From: DASXRC01 sp036506495
Lineage (GTDB): Bacteria > Actinomycetota > Actinomycetes > Mycobacteriales > Micromonosporaceae
DNA: 22,852 bases
NCBI GenBank assembly: GCA_036506495.1
Contig: DASXRQ010000137.1
Location: 1 to 22,852, forward strand
Direction: 5' to 3'
Part shown: piece after piece, positions 7,056 through 15,399 of the stretch
Position numbering within the stretch: position 1 is the stretch's first letter
Layout: each line of letters starts with the position of its first letter
Translations under genes and position numbers: made by a program
Notes under the pieces: model-generated
What the model saw: the letters and a program-made list of their open reading frames with translations, nothing else
The model's database searches: none
Told to the model about the DNA's origin: nothing

Positions 7056-8450
7056 GTGCCCAGCGAGTTCGACCCCCATGCCCCAGGTGCGACCCTCTGG
7101 CGGGACGGCCGCCCGGTCTATGACCGGGGCGAGACGGTGTGCGTGATCGGCGCCGGCGCCAGCGGGCTGGCGGCGATCAAGAATCTCAGGGAGTACGGCT
7201 TCGGGGTCGACTGCTACGAACGCGAGACCAGCGTCGGTGGCATGTGGAACTGGCGGCACGATCGCAGCCCGGTGTACGCCAGCACCCACCTCATCTCGTC
7301 GAAGCCGTTCACTCAGTACCCCGACTTTCCGATGCCGGACTCGTGGCCGGACTACCCGCACCACGCCCAGTTGCAGAGTTACCTGGAGCGGTACGCCGAC
7401 CACTTCGACCTCCGACAGTACGTCTGGTTCGGCACCGAGGTGATCAAGGTCGAGCCGGCCGACGCCGACCGCTGGGACGTGACCACACGCAGCACGGGCG
7501 GATACGGCGGCGAACGCACCCAGCGGTACGCCGCGGTCGTCGTCGCCAATGGCCACAACTGGTCGCCGAAGATCCCCGCGTACGAGGGGATGGACGAGTT
7601 CGCCGGCACCGTCATCCACGCGTCGGCGTACAAGGACGCGTCCCAGATCCGCGGCAAGCGGGTGCTCATCGTGGGGGCGGGCAACACCGGCTGCGACATC
7701 GCCGTGGAGGCGGCCCAGCAGGCGGCGCGCTGCTGGCTGTCCATCCGGCGCGGCTACTGGTACGCGCCGAAGTACGTGTTCGGGCGCCCGGCCGACCAGG
7801 TCAACGACGGCGTGCTGGCGCTTCGCGTACCGCTGCGGATGCGGCAGTGGCTGTTCCACCGGACGCTGAAGATGACCGTCGGCGACCTGACCCGGTTCGG
7901 GCTTCCGAAGCCGGACCACAAGGTGTACGAGACGCACGCGATCGTCAACAGCCAGCTCGTCTACTACGTCGGGCACGGCGAGATAACCCCGGCGCCGGAC
8001 GTCGCTCGGTTCCACCGCCACTCGGTCGAGCTCACCGACGGTCAGACCATCGAGCCGGACCTGGTGGTGCTCGCCACCGGTTACCTGCCGCGGTTCGAGT
8101 TCCTGGCGCCCGAGGTGCTCGACGCCGGCGCCGACGGGCGCCCCCGGCTGTACCTGCACCTGTTCCCGCGCCGGCACCCCACCCTCGCGGTCGCAGGTCT
8201 GCTGCAGCCCGACTCGGGCATGTTCACGCTGGTGCACTGGCAGACCGTCGCGATTGCGCGGTGGCTGCGCCTGCGGGAGACCGCGCCGGACCGGGCGGCT
8301 GCGTTCTGGTCGCGCGTTTCGGCCGAGGCCGATCGGCGATGGACCAAGGCGAAGGTGAAGGACTCGAGCCGGCACTGGTTCGAGATCAGCCACACCATGT
8401 ACCTGCGGGCCTTGCGGGACGCGCTCGACGAGCTGGAGCCCGCCCGATGA
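7056..8450 (+). CDS. Flavin-containing monooxygenase
   Basis: A 464-aa class B flavoprotein monooxygenase predicted to use FAD, NADPH and O2. Motifs: FAD-binding GAGASG (32-37) with the acidic ERE end of the second strand; the FMO fingerprint FxGxxxHxxxY as FAGTVIHASAY (182-192), ending in Tyr as in N/S-oxygenating FMOs rather than Trp as in many Baeyer-Villiger enzymes; NADPH-binding GAGNTG (207-212); and ATGYLP (340-345). Length is normal. GTG 7056 has GAGGAG at 7042-7047, 8 nt upstream. The stop overlaps the ATG of the hydrolase by 4 nt (ATGA), so the two are translationally coupled and likely act on one substrate. The substrate cannot be predicted. Confidence 0.92.
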   Translation: MPSEFDPHAPGATLWRDGRPVYDRGETVCVIGAGASGLAAIKNLREYGFGVDCYERETSVGGMWNWRHDRSPVYASTHLISSKPFTQYPDFPMPDSWPDYPHHAQLQSYLERYADHFDLRQYVWFGTEVIKVEPADADRWDVTTRSTGGYGGERTQRYAAVVVANGHNWSPKIPAYEGMDEFAGTVIHASAYKDASQIRGKRVLIVGAGNTGCDIAVEAAQQAARCWLSIRRGYWYAPKYVFGRPADQVNDGVLALRVPLRMRQWLFHRTLKMTVGDLTRFGLPKPDHKVYETHAIVNSQLVYYVGHGEITPAPDVARFHRHSVELTDGQTIEPDLVVLATGYLPRFEFLAPEVLDAGADGRPRLYLHLFPRRHPTLAVAGLLQPDSGMFTLVHWQTVAIARWLRLRETAPDRAAAFWSRVSAEADRRWTKAKVKDSSRHWFEISHTMYLRALRDALDELEPAR

Positions 8451-9256
8451 GCCGGATCCGGGTCATGCGCGAGCGGGACTGGACGCGCCCGGTGCCGCCG
8501 GTGCGCCGAGAGGTCCTCGCCGCCACGCCCGAGCTCGACGAGGGAAGGCCGCCGGTGCTGTTCGTTCCGGGTTTCGGTCATGGCGCCTGGGCGTTCGCCG
8601 AGAACTGGCTGGAGCACACCGCGTCGCGCGGGTTCCCGGCGTACGCCATGAGCTTGCGCGGGCACGGCGCCAGCACGTCGGCGCCGCGGCCGACGCTCCG
8701 GGCGTACGCCCACGACGTCGTCCAGGTGGCCACGGGGCTACCGCGGCGCGCGGTGCTGGTGGGGCACGGGGCCAGCGGTCTCGTGGTCGCGAACGCCCTG
8801 GCCCGATATCCGGCTCGCGCCGGTGTGCTGGTCGCGCCGGTGCTCGGCGGCTGGGGCACCCTCGGCGGAGCGTTGCGGCGCAACCCGGTCGGCACCGCGC
8901 CGGCGCTGCTCGGCGGCCGGCTGCGGCTCCGCCGCGGGCAGCTGTTCAGCCGCGAGCTGCCCGACGCGCTAGCCCGGAAGTACCTGTCCCGGCTCGGCGC
9001 GGCGGCCCCGCGGGCCCAGTGGCAGCTGATCGCGCACCGGGCGCCCGAGCCTCCGGTCGGCGATCCGCCGGTACTCGTGGTCGGCAGCCCGGACGACCGG
9101 ATCGTGTCGGCCGCGGCGCTGGCCAAGGCCGCCCGACGGTACGGCGGTGCACCGCTGCTGTTCCCCGGCATGGGTCACGACCTCATGCTCGACGCGCGCT
9201 GGCGCGAGCCGATCGACGCGATCCTCGACTGGCTCGATAAGGGCTCCGAGCGGTAG
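8447..9256 (+). CDS. Alpha/beta hydrolase-fold protein lacking the usual nucleophile Ser
   Basis: A 269-aa alpha/beta hydrolase. The oxyanion-side PGFGHGAW (41-48), the RGHGAS strand end (71-76), the acid loop GSPDDRIVS (D216/D217) and the catalytic His in GMGHD (H244) are all present. At the nucleophile elbow, where GHSxG is expected, the sequence is VLVGHGASG: position 108 is Gly (codon GGG at 8768-8770), with a Ser two residues later (S110). Either S110 serves in a shifted elbow or the protein is catalytically dead or altered. The ATG overlaps the FMO stop. A downstream ATG at 8465 is possible. Hydrolases next to FMOs often process the oxygenated ester product; that role is inference and conflicts with the missing Ser. 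Confidence 0.87.
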   Translation: MSRIRVMRERDWTRPVPPVRREVLAATPELDEGRPPVLFVPGFGHGAWAFAENWLEHTASRGFPAYAMSLRGHGASTSAPRPTLRAYAHDVVQVATGLPRRAVLVGHGASGLVVANALARYPARAGVLVAPVLGGWGTLGGALRRNPVGTAPALLGGRLRLRRGQLFSRELPDALARKYLSRLGAAAPRAQWQLIAHRAPEPPVGDPPVLVVGSPDDRIVSAAALAKAARRYGGAPLLFPGMGHDLMLDARWREPIDAILDWLDKGSER

Positions 9257-9266
9257 TCAGCACGGT

Positions 9267-9286
9267 GCTTCGGTCCGGGCCGAAGC
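9267..9286. promoter_or_regulatory. 20-bp palindrome, candidate ArsR operator
   Basis: GCTTCGGTCCGGGCCGAAGC is an inverted repeat with 10-bp arms and one mismatched pair. It lies just upstream of the -10 at 9297-9302, over the -35 region of the ArsR-type gene. This is where a dimeric repressor would autoregulate. It is also 11 nt after the hydrolase stop, so it could instead act as a hairpin terminator, though no T-run follows. Confidence 0.5.
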
Positions 9287-9296
9287 AATCCGCGGC

Positions 9297-9302
9297 TAGC
9301 CT
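9297..9302 (+). promoter_or_regulatory. -10 element of a leaderless ArsR-gene promoter
   Basis: TAGCCT ends 6 nt before the GTG at 9309. There is no ribosome binding site, consistent with a leaderless transcript. Confidence 0.55.
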
Positions 9303-9308
9303 CGATGC

Positions 9309-10022
9309 GTGGACCAAGACGTGGACCTGGCGTCGGTCGCCCGGCTGATCGGGGAGCCGGCGCGCGCGGCGATGCTGCAGGCGCTGATGGCCGGCGAGGC
9401 TCTCGCGGCCGGCGAGCTGAGCCGGCTCGCGGGTGTGTCCGCGGCGACCGGAAGCGAGCATCTGGCCCGGCTGAACGCCGGCGGCCTTGTCGAGGTGGTC
9501 GCGGCCGGCCGGCACCGCTACTACCGGCTGGCCTCGCCGGACGTCGCACACGCGCTGGAGTCGCTCGCGCTCGTGGGCCGGCCGGTCGCCGTCCGGTCGC
9601 TGCGGCAGTCGCGCGCGGTCGCGGCGCTGGCGACCGCCCGGACCTGCTACGACCACCTGGCCGGGCGGGTCGGCGTCTCGGTGCACGACACGCTGGTATC
9701 CCGGACGGCGCTCGTCGCCGGCGGCGACGGGTATCTGCTCACCGACTCCGGCGACCGGCTACTCGGCGAGCTCGGCGTGCCGGTGGGCGCCGCGCGAGCG
9801 AGCCGGCGTGCGTTCGCCCGCCCCTGCCTGGACCTCACCGAGCGTCGCCCGCACCTGGCCGGCGCCCTCGGTGGCGCGCTCTGCGCCCGGCTGCTCGACC
9901 TCGGCTGGCTCGTCCGGCGCGCGCCCGGCGAGCGCGGGCTACGGGTGACCGAGCGCGGCCACGCGGGGCTCCGCGACTGGTTCGACGTCGATCACACCCG
10001 GGCGCCGTCGTCGGGGTCGTAA
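9309..10022 (+). CDS. ArsR-family winged-helix transcriptional regulator
   Basis: A 237-aa DNA-binding protein. Residues 5-75 form an ArsR-type winged helix: GEPARAAMLQALM, recognition region LSRLAGVSAATGSEHLARLNAGGLV, and wing VVAAGRHRYYRLA. The C-terminal 150 residues, with single Cys residues (CYDHLAG, RPCLDL, ALCARLLDLGW), belong to the longer ArsR subgroup often linked to small-molecule or multidrug response; no classical CxC metal site is visible. The GTG at 9309 has no ribosome binding site but has a -10 6 nt upstream, hence leaderless. It follows the FMO/hydrolase pair, which could be its target or part of a regulated unit. The last 31 nt overlap the convergent gene. Confidence 0.9.
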   Translation: MDQDVDLASVARLIGEPARAAMLQALMAGEALAAGELSRLAGVSAATGSEHLARLNAGGLVEVVAAGRHRYYRLASPDVAHALESLALVGRPVAVRSLRQSRAVAALATARTCYDHLAGRVGVSVHDTLVSRTALVAGGDGYLLTDSGDRLLGELGVPVGAARASRRAFARPCLDLTERRPHLAGALGGALCARLLDLGWLVRRAPGERGLRVTERGHAGLRDWFDVDHTRAPSSGS

Positions 10023-10852
10023 TCGTCCTCGTCACCGCCGGGCCGCAGCCGCCAAATGAGCGTGACGAAGCCGGCGAGGATGGCGGTGAAGCCGAGCAGC
10101 ATTGACGCGGTCGAGTCGATCGGCAGCAGCTCGGGGAACAGGAACAGCACGAAACCGCCCACGACGCCGAGCACGCCGAGCGCGGCGTACTTGGAGATCC
10201 GGGGCAGCGGCGGTGGCGGTGGCGGGGTGTACCCCTCCTCGTCGTCCGCCTCGGGCAGGTCGGCGCCGAACGTGTCCAGGCCGTCCAACAGGGACGGCTC
10301 CGCGACGCCCCGGCCATCGAGGAGTTGACCGGAGTTGTTCGCGGGGCCGGCGGGCGAAACCGGCGCGCCGGGCGGGCTCACGTCGGCGGGCGCGTTCGTC
10401 GGATCGCCCGAACGAATGTCGAGCGCGTCGATGTGCTCGGCGGGCGGCCACGGGTGGCTGGTCGGGTCGACCTGGGAGTTGAACGAGGCCACGATGCGGG
10501 CCCACTCGGCCTCGATGTCCGGCCACCGGGGAGCATCGGGCCGGGACTCGCGCGGCGGGGCCGGTTCGTCCGCCGTGTCGTCGTCGGCCGCGAGCCTGGC
10601 CAGGTAGTCGCGCGCCGTGCTCAGATGGGTCCGGTCCACGTACAGCCGGTCGGTTGGGCGGGGCGGCATGGTCGTGGTCCGAGTGACCGGGTTGAGGTCG
10701 GCGGCGGGCTGCAGGTACGCCGCGATGCCGCCGGCAGCGAGCACGTCGAGCAGGTGTTCGCCGACCCGCGGATCGACATCCCCCGCGGCCACGTACTCCG
10801 CCGCGTCGAGCCCGTTGTCGCGTCGTCCGCGACGGGCACCACCCGCTGACAC
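9992..10852 (-). CDS. Two-TM membrane protein with a DUF2007-like N-terminus
   Basis: A 286-aa protein. Residues about 20-95 (EHLLDVLAAGGIAAYLQP ... DRLYVDRTHLSTARDYLARL) have the alternating pattern of small DUF2007-like domains seen in signal-type proteins; this is a weak match. A 110-residue Pro/Asp-rich, probably disordered linker with a run of prolines follows. Two membrane helices come next, about residues 218-238 (LGVLGVVGGFVLFLFPEL) and 247-266 (MLLGFTAILAGFVTLIW), then an acidic tail. GTG 10852 is chosen because GGGAGG lies 6 nt upstream on the minus strand; the frame stays open further upstream only as a shadow of the acyltransferase. Function unknown; commonly annotated just as a membrane protein in actinomycetes. 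Confidence 0.78.
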   Translation of the reverse strand: MSAGGARRGRRDNGLDAAEYVAAGDVDPRVGEHLLDVLAAGGIAAYLQPAADLNPVTRTTTMPPRPTDRLYVDRTHLSTARDYLARLAADDDTADEPAPPRESRPDAPRWPDIEAEWARIVASFNSQVDPTSHPWPPAEHIDALDIRSGDPTNAPADVSPPGAPVSPAGPANNSGQLLDGRGVAEPSLLDGLDTFGADLPEADDEEGYTPPPPPPLPRISKYAALGVLGVVGGFVLFLFPELLPIDSTASMLLGFTAILAGFVTLIWRLRPGGDEDDYDPDDGARV

Positions 10853-11002
10853 CGTCAACCTCCCTCGCCCGCGTACCGCTCCGGGCATAGCCTGAATCGT
10901 GACACGGCCGGCACGGCTTCGGGGAGTGCGTCGTGGCACGCAGTGCCGGACCCGCCGAAGTCTGGCGCCCGCGGGCTGGCCGCGCGGCCTCCGGACCTCG
11001 GA

Positions 11003-11008
11003 TACGCT
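11003..11008 (+). promoter_or_regulatory. Weak candidate -10 for the acyltransferase gene
   Basis: TACGCT matches the hexamer used elsewhere in the window and would give a leader of about 50 nt before TTG 11064. No -35 was recognised. The rest of the 211-nt divergent intergenic region (10853-11063) shows nothing else clear. Confidence 0.3.
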
Positions 11009-11063
11009 CATGCCAGCACCACTCGCGGGCTCATGAGACTGCGGGGATCGGGGAAGGACGCCG

Positions 11064-11792
11064 TTGCTGTACTGGCTGCTCAAGTACATCGTCCTCGGCC
11101 CGTGGCTGAAACTGCTCTTCCGGCCGCACGTGGAGGGCAGGGACAACGTGCCCGACGAGGGTCCAGCCATCATCGCCAGCAACCACCTGTCGTTTTCCGA
11201 CTCGATCTTCATGCCGCTGATGGTTAAGCGGAAGGTGACCTTCGTCGCGAAGGCGGAGTACTTCACCGGCCGCGGCCTCAAGGGCTGGCTGATCAAGATG
11301 TTCTTCGTCGGCACCGGGACGATCCCCGTCGACCGGTCCGGCGGACGCGCCGCCCAGGCGGCGCTCGAGACCCAGCTGCGGGTGCTGCGCGAGGGAGGCC
11401 TGGCGGGGATCTACCCCGAGGGCACCCGTTCACCGGACGGGCGGCTGTACCGGGGCAAGACCGGCGTCGCGCGGCTCGCGCTCGTGAGCGGCGCTCCGGT
11501 CGTCCCGGTCGTCATGCTCAACGCCGACGAAATCCAGCCGCCGGGCAAGCTGCTCCCGCGGATCAGGCGAGTCAAGATCCGGTTCGGGGCGCCGCTGGAT
11601 TTCTCCCGCTACGCGGGCATGGCCGGCGACCGGTTCGTCGAGCGCGCGGTCACCGACGAGATCATGTACGAGCTGATGGAGCTGTCCGGCCGCGAGTACG
11701 TCGACGTGTACGCCCAGAAGGTGAAGGCGCAGCTGGACAAGGCCCGGCCGGCCGCCCAGGCGGAGGAGAAGGCGCCGGCGATCGCGGCTTGA
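11064..11792 (+). CDS. Lysophospholipid / 1-acylglycerol-3-phosphate acyltransferase (PlsC family)
   Basis: A 242-aa membrane-associated acyltransferase predicted to acylate lysophosphatidic acid or a related glycerolipid. Family block I is NHLSFSD (N40, H41, D46), supplying the catalytic His/Asp; block II is around GTIPVDRSGG (84-94); block III is YPEGTRSPDG (117-126); block IV is VVPVVML. The N-terminus (LLKYIVLGPWLKLLF) is a hydrophobic, amphipathic membrane anchor. The C-terminal 30 residues are Ala/Lys-rich. TTG 11064 is the start: GGAAGGA lies about 5 nt upstream and the protein begins in register with homologues (MLYWLLKY). It stands alone, divergent from the two-TM gene and convergent with the cyclase-ATPase gene 21 nt downstream. 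Confidence 0.93.
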   Translation: MLYWLLKYIVLGPWLKLLFRPHVEGRDNVPDEGPAIIASNHLSFSDSIFMPLMVKRKVTFVAKAEYFTGRGLKGWLIKMFFVGTGTIPVDRSGGRAAQAALETQLRVLREGGLAGIYPEGTRSPDGRLYRGKTGVARLALVSGAPVVPVVMLNADEIQPPGKLLPRIRRVKIRFGAPLDFSRYAGMAGDRFVERAVTDEIMYELMELSGREYVDVYAQKVKAQLDKARPAAQAEEKAPAIAA

Positions 11793-11813
11793 CCGCGCCG
11801 GCCGCTCCGAGGC

Positions 11814-14800
11814 TCACCAGGCCAGCAACCGCTCGCTGGCGGTTCGCTTGGCAAACTCCACGAGCTCCGGCTCGATCTCGGCCAGCCGCCGGTCGCGGGA
11901 CCCACGCAACGTGGCCGCCGCCGCGGCGAGCGCCAGCGCCCGGTCGGTCTCCGCGCCGATCTCCCGGAAGATCCGGGCCGCGGTCAGATGTCCGTCCGCG
12001 CCGCCGGCCACCGTCGCGAGGCCCGCGTCCACCCATGGCGTACGCCGGGGCGAGCGCTCGAGCATCGTGCGGACCCGCTCGCGCCCGACCGGTCCGATCA
12101 AGGCACCGGCGTGTGCCGCACCGGCCGCCCATTCGCCGAACGCGAGCATTGTCGTGCCCGACCAGTCCTCGTCGAGCTCGGTGAGCAGCTCGGCGGCCTC
12201 GCTCGGCCGGCCCTGCAACGCGCGGCACAGGGCGGCGTGCGCCAGGGTCGAGAACAGTACCCGGTGGAAGCCGCTGCGCCGGGCCGCGCCGATCGCCTGC
12301 GCCACGGCGTCTGCGCCGCGCGTGCCGCTCTCGGCCGAGCTGGCGGGCGGCTCGCAGCGCAACACCCGCAGCCAGCCGGACACGGCGACCAGGTGCAGGT
12401 CCCACTCCGCGGTGGGCAGCCGGAGGGTCGCGGCGCCCGCGGCGAGCGCGGTGTCCCAGTCGCCGGCGTAGTAGGCTCGCGCGAACTGGTCGTCGAAGCT
12501 CGTCGCCAGGCTATGGCCCCCGGCCCGGTCGAACGACCGCTGTTCGTCGATGAGCCTGGCGGACCCGGCGATGTCGCCCTCCTCCTGCAGCGCCCAGGCC
12601 AGGTTCTGCACGGCGCGCCGGCGGCTGGTCAGCCGCTGGCCGCGGCAGTGCTCGGTGGCCGCGATCAGATCGGCGAGACCGTCCGGCGCGCCGGCCTGGT
12701 AGCGAGCGGTGGCCAACGTGATCCAGGCGCTGGCACCCACCTCGATGAGCCCGAGGCGGTCGGCCAGTACCGCCGCGGCCTGTGCAGCGTCGACGGCCGG
12801 TCCAGTTTCCGCGTTGATCATGCGTACCCGGGCCAGCTCCAGCAGGGCCACGCCCTTCTCTTCGCTGTCGGGCAGGTGCTCGTAGAGCGCCACCGCGCGG
12901 TCGAGGCAGCGCAGCGTCTCCGACCGGTCGGCCCGACTCCAGGCCGCGGTCGCCAAGAGCGTCCATGCCCTGGCCGCGCCCGCCCGGTCCCCGTCGCGGT
13001 CGAGTGAGCTCGCCAGGTCGACCAGTCGGCTCGGGCCGCCCTCGGCGAGGAACGCGTCGCTGTCCCGGTAGAGCGCGAGCTCCGCCGCGAACAGCTCCAG
13101 GCCGGCGTCGGACTCGAGCCGGAGCGACAGGGCGCGGCTCAGCAGCGTGGCCGCGGCGTCCAGGGCATGCAGGGCGTACGCCCGGCGAGCGGCGCGGCAC
13201 AGGGCGTCGCGGGCCGCCGGGGCGTACGGGCGCGGATCCAGACCGACGGTCCGGGCGACCTCGTGGGCCGCCCAGCGGTGGTTGGCCAGCACCTCGACGA
13301 GGTCGGCCTGCCGGCCCTCGGCGACCACGCCCTCGAGCCAGTCCGCGGTCCGGTGGTGCCGGGCGACCCGCTCGGCCCGCGGCAGCCGCTGGTAACAGAC
13401 GTCGCGCACCAGCGCGTGCCGGAAGCGGTACTCCGGCTGGTCGGCCATTGCCGAGGTCGGCTGCTCCTGGACCAGGTCGCGCTGCTCCAGCCGGCGTAGG
13501 GCTCGCTCAACGAGCGAGACCGGGACGGCGCCGGCCGCGGCGACCGCCCCCGGCCAGAACTGCGTGCCGACCACGGCCGCGCTCTGCAACACCGCCCGGT
13601 CCGCGGCGTCCAGCAGGTCGAGCCGGTTCGCGATGACGGCCTGAACGGTCTGCGGCATCGGTGGCACATCCGACGCCTCGAGCGTCCACGATGGACCTGT
13701 CCGCCGGAGGTTCCCGCCCTCGACGAGCATCCGGACGTACTCCTGCGCGTAAAGCGGGTTGCCGCCGGCCAGGTCTACCAGCGGAGACAGTGTGGGCGTG
13801 GCGAAGACCGCGGTGCCGAGCATCTGGGCGCACAGCGCGGAGATGTCCGCCTCCCGCATGGGCGCCAGGTGGATGGATGTCGCGCCGGTGACCGCGCTGG
13901 TCCAGTCGGGGCGGCGTTCGCGCAGGTCGGGTCGGGCGGTCGCGACGACGAGCAGCGGCACCCGTTTGGTCGTGCCGCCGACCAGCTCCACGAAGCGCAG
14001 CATCGTCTCGTCGGCCCAGTGCATGTCCTCGAACACCACGACGGTGGGCCGGCGGGCAGCCATCGCGAGCACGAACCGGCGCCACGCCGACTCGGTGTCG
14101 GCCGGACTCAGCCGCGGTCCGGGCAAGCCGACGAGCGGCCCGAGCGCATCGCCGAGGCGGGCCGCGTCCTCCGGGCCGGCCATCCGGCGTACCGCCTCGT
14201 CGAGACGGCTGGCGGCGGTCGCGTCGTCGTCGGAGTCCAGGATGCCCGCCTCGGCCTTCACGATCTCGGCGAGCGCGCCGTACGTGACGTTCTCCCCGAA
14301 CGGTGGGCAGTGCCCGACACGCCAGCTCACGGACACGTCGTCGAGCAGGGCGGTGTGCCTTGCCAGCTCTCGCAGCAGCCGGCTCTTGCCGATCCCGGCC
14401 GCACCGAACACGGTGACGAGTTGGGGGACCCGGTCGCGGATCGTGCGGTGCAGCGCGTTGACGAGCAGGGCCTGCTCGTGGTCACGATCGACCATCGGCG
14501 TGGGGTCGGTCTCGCCGACGGGGCCGTGCCGGCGAGCCGCGATGGCCAACCACACCTGGCTGGGGCTGGACCGGCCGCGCAGGGTGATCGACGGCTGCTC
14601 GGCGTACTCCACGTCGTCCCGCGTCGCGGCCTGCGTGGCCTCGCAGACCAGCACGCCGCCGGGCGGCGCCAGGGCCTGGATGCGGGCGGCGGTGTTGACC
14701 ACGTCGCCGGCGACGATCGCCTGGCCGCCGTCGCGGGCCGCGGCGACGTCGACCAGCGCCTCCCCGGTGGCGATGCCGACCCGGAACTCCAGGCCGTGGC

Positions 14801-15266
14801 TGTCGCCGGTCAGCACCCGCTGCAGTTCCAGCCCCGCGCGTACGCACCGCAGGGGGTCGTTCTCGGTGGCGACCGGCGCACCGAACAGGGCCATCACGGC
14901 GTCACCGATGTACTTCTCGACGACGCCGCCGAACTGCCGGATCACCCGACGGGACGTGCCGAAGTAGTCGTGCTGGACCAAGCGGATCCGCTCCGGGTCC
15001 GTGCTCTCGCCGTACGCGGTGAAGTTCACCATGTCGACGAAGAGGACGCTGATCTGCCTCCGGTCCTCGCTCCCGATCGCCCCGGCCTCGTCCAGGGGCG
15101 CCCCGCAGCCCGTGCAGAACGCGGCACCCACGGCATTGACTCGTCCACAGTAGACACAGGTCGGGCTGAGGCTGGTGCCGCAAGCGCCGCAGAACCTGTC
15201 GTCCGGGCCCGCGGTGCGCGCGCAGTTTGGGCACGTCGTGGTGATGGCCTCGCTCCAGATCCCCAA
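11814..15266 (-). CDS. Zinc-ribbon / class III adenylate cyclase / AAA-type ATPase / TPR protein
   Basis: A 1150-aa multidomain signalling protein. Residues 12-54 are a double zinc ribbon (Cys pairs 12/15, 26/29, 37/40, 51/54). About 70-245 is a class III nucleotidyl cyclase with metal-binding FVDMVNFT, EKYIGDAVMALFGAP (purine-selecting Lys, second metal Asp) and GDVVNTAARIQ (Asp of the adenine-selecting type, transition-state Asn and Arg), so it looks catalytically intact and adenylate-type. About 265-600 is a STAND/AAA ATPase with Walker A GAAGIGKSRL and Walker B VVVFEDMHWAD. The rest is alpha-helical TPR-like repeats; no LuxR HTH follows. TTG 15266 is preferred because codons further up (the frame is open to TTG 15320) lose the G/C third-position bias and GATACT lies at 15276-15281. 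TTG 15320 is the alternative. Confidence 0.9.
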   Translation of the reverse strand: MGIWSEAITTTCPNCARTAGPDDRFCGACGTSLSPTCVYCGRVNAVGAAFCTGCGAPLDEAGAIGSEDRRQISVLFVDMVNFTAYGESTDPERIRLVQHDYFGTSRRVIRQFGGVVEKYIGDAVMALFGAPVATENDPLRCVRAGLELQRVLTGDSHGLEFRVGIATGEALVDVAAARDGGQAIVAGDVVNTAARIQALAPPGGVLVCEATQAATRDDVEYAEQPSITLRGRSSPSQVWLAIAARRHGPVGETDPTPMVDRDHEQALLVNALHRTIRDRVPQLVTVFGAAGIGKSRLLRELARHTALLDDVSVSWRVGHCPPFGENVTYGALAEIVKAEAGILDSDDDATAASRLDEAVRRMAGPEDAARLGDALGPLVGLPGPRLSPADTESAWRRFVLAMAARRPTVVVFEDMHWADETMLRFVELVGGTTKRVPLLVVATARPDLRERRPDWTSAVTGATSIHLAPMREADISALCAQMLGTAVFATPTLSPLVDLAGGNPLYAQEYVRMLVEGGNLRRTGPSWTLEASDVPPMPQTVQAVIANRLDLLDAADRAVLQSAAVVGTQFWPGAVAAAGAVPVSLVERALRRLEQRDLVQEQPTSAMADQPEYRFRHALVRDVCYQRLPRAERVARHHRTADWLEGVVAEGRQADLVEVLANHRWAAHEVARTVGLDPRPYAPAARDALCRAARRAYALHALDAAATLLSRALSLRLESDAGLELFAAELALYRDSDAFLAEGGPSRLVDLASSLDRDGDRAGAARAWTLLATAAWSRADRSETLRCLDRAVALYEHLPDSEEKGVALLELARVRMINAETGPAVDAAQAAAVLADRLGLIEVGASAWITLATARYQAGAPDGLADLIAATEHCRGQRLTSRRRAVQNLAWALQEEGDIAGSARLIDEQRSFDRAGGHSLATSFDDQFARAYYAGDWDTALAAGAATLRLPTAEWDLHLVAVSGWLRVLRCEPPASSAESGTRGADAVAQAIGAARRSGFHRVLFSTLAHAALCRALQGRPSEAAELLTELDEDWSGTTMLAFGEWAAGAAHAGALIGPVGRERVRTMLERSPRRTPWVDAGLATVAGGADGHLTAARIFREIGAETDRALALAAAAATLRGSRDRRLAEIEPELVEFAKRTASERLLAW

Positions 15267-15275
15267 GGTGGATCC

Positions 15276-15281
15276 AGTATC
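15276..15281 (-). promoter_or_regulatory. Candidate -10 of the cyclase-ATPase gene
   Basis: Minus-strand GATACT (AGTATC on the plus strand) lies 9 nt before TTG 15266, giving a leaderless or near-leaderless transcript if used. Confidence 0.3.
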
Positions 15282-15355
15282 GCCCGACCCTTCCCTGGCC
15301 GGTATCGGACCTGTAGCCAACTCGACACGGACCTACCGCGCGGGGCGGACCTCGC

Positions 15356-15361
15356 TAGAGT
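15356..15361 (+). promoter_or_regulatory. Candidate -10 of the 98-aa repeat protein gene
   Basis: TAGAGT matches TANNNT and lies 38 nt upstream of GTG 15400, leaving room for a short leader with the GGGGGAGG site. Confidence 0.4.
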
Positions 15362-15399
15362 GGGCAGACGTAGATCATTGCCACTGCGGGGGAGGCACG

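Noticed and set aside
10898..11035. GTG 5 nt after a plus-strand TAGCCT, a possible leaderless 45-codon gene
   Set aside because: The translation is Arg/Pro-rich without third-position bias or conserved look.
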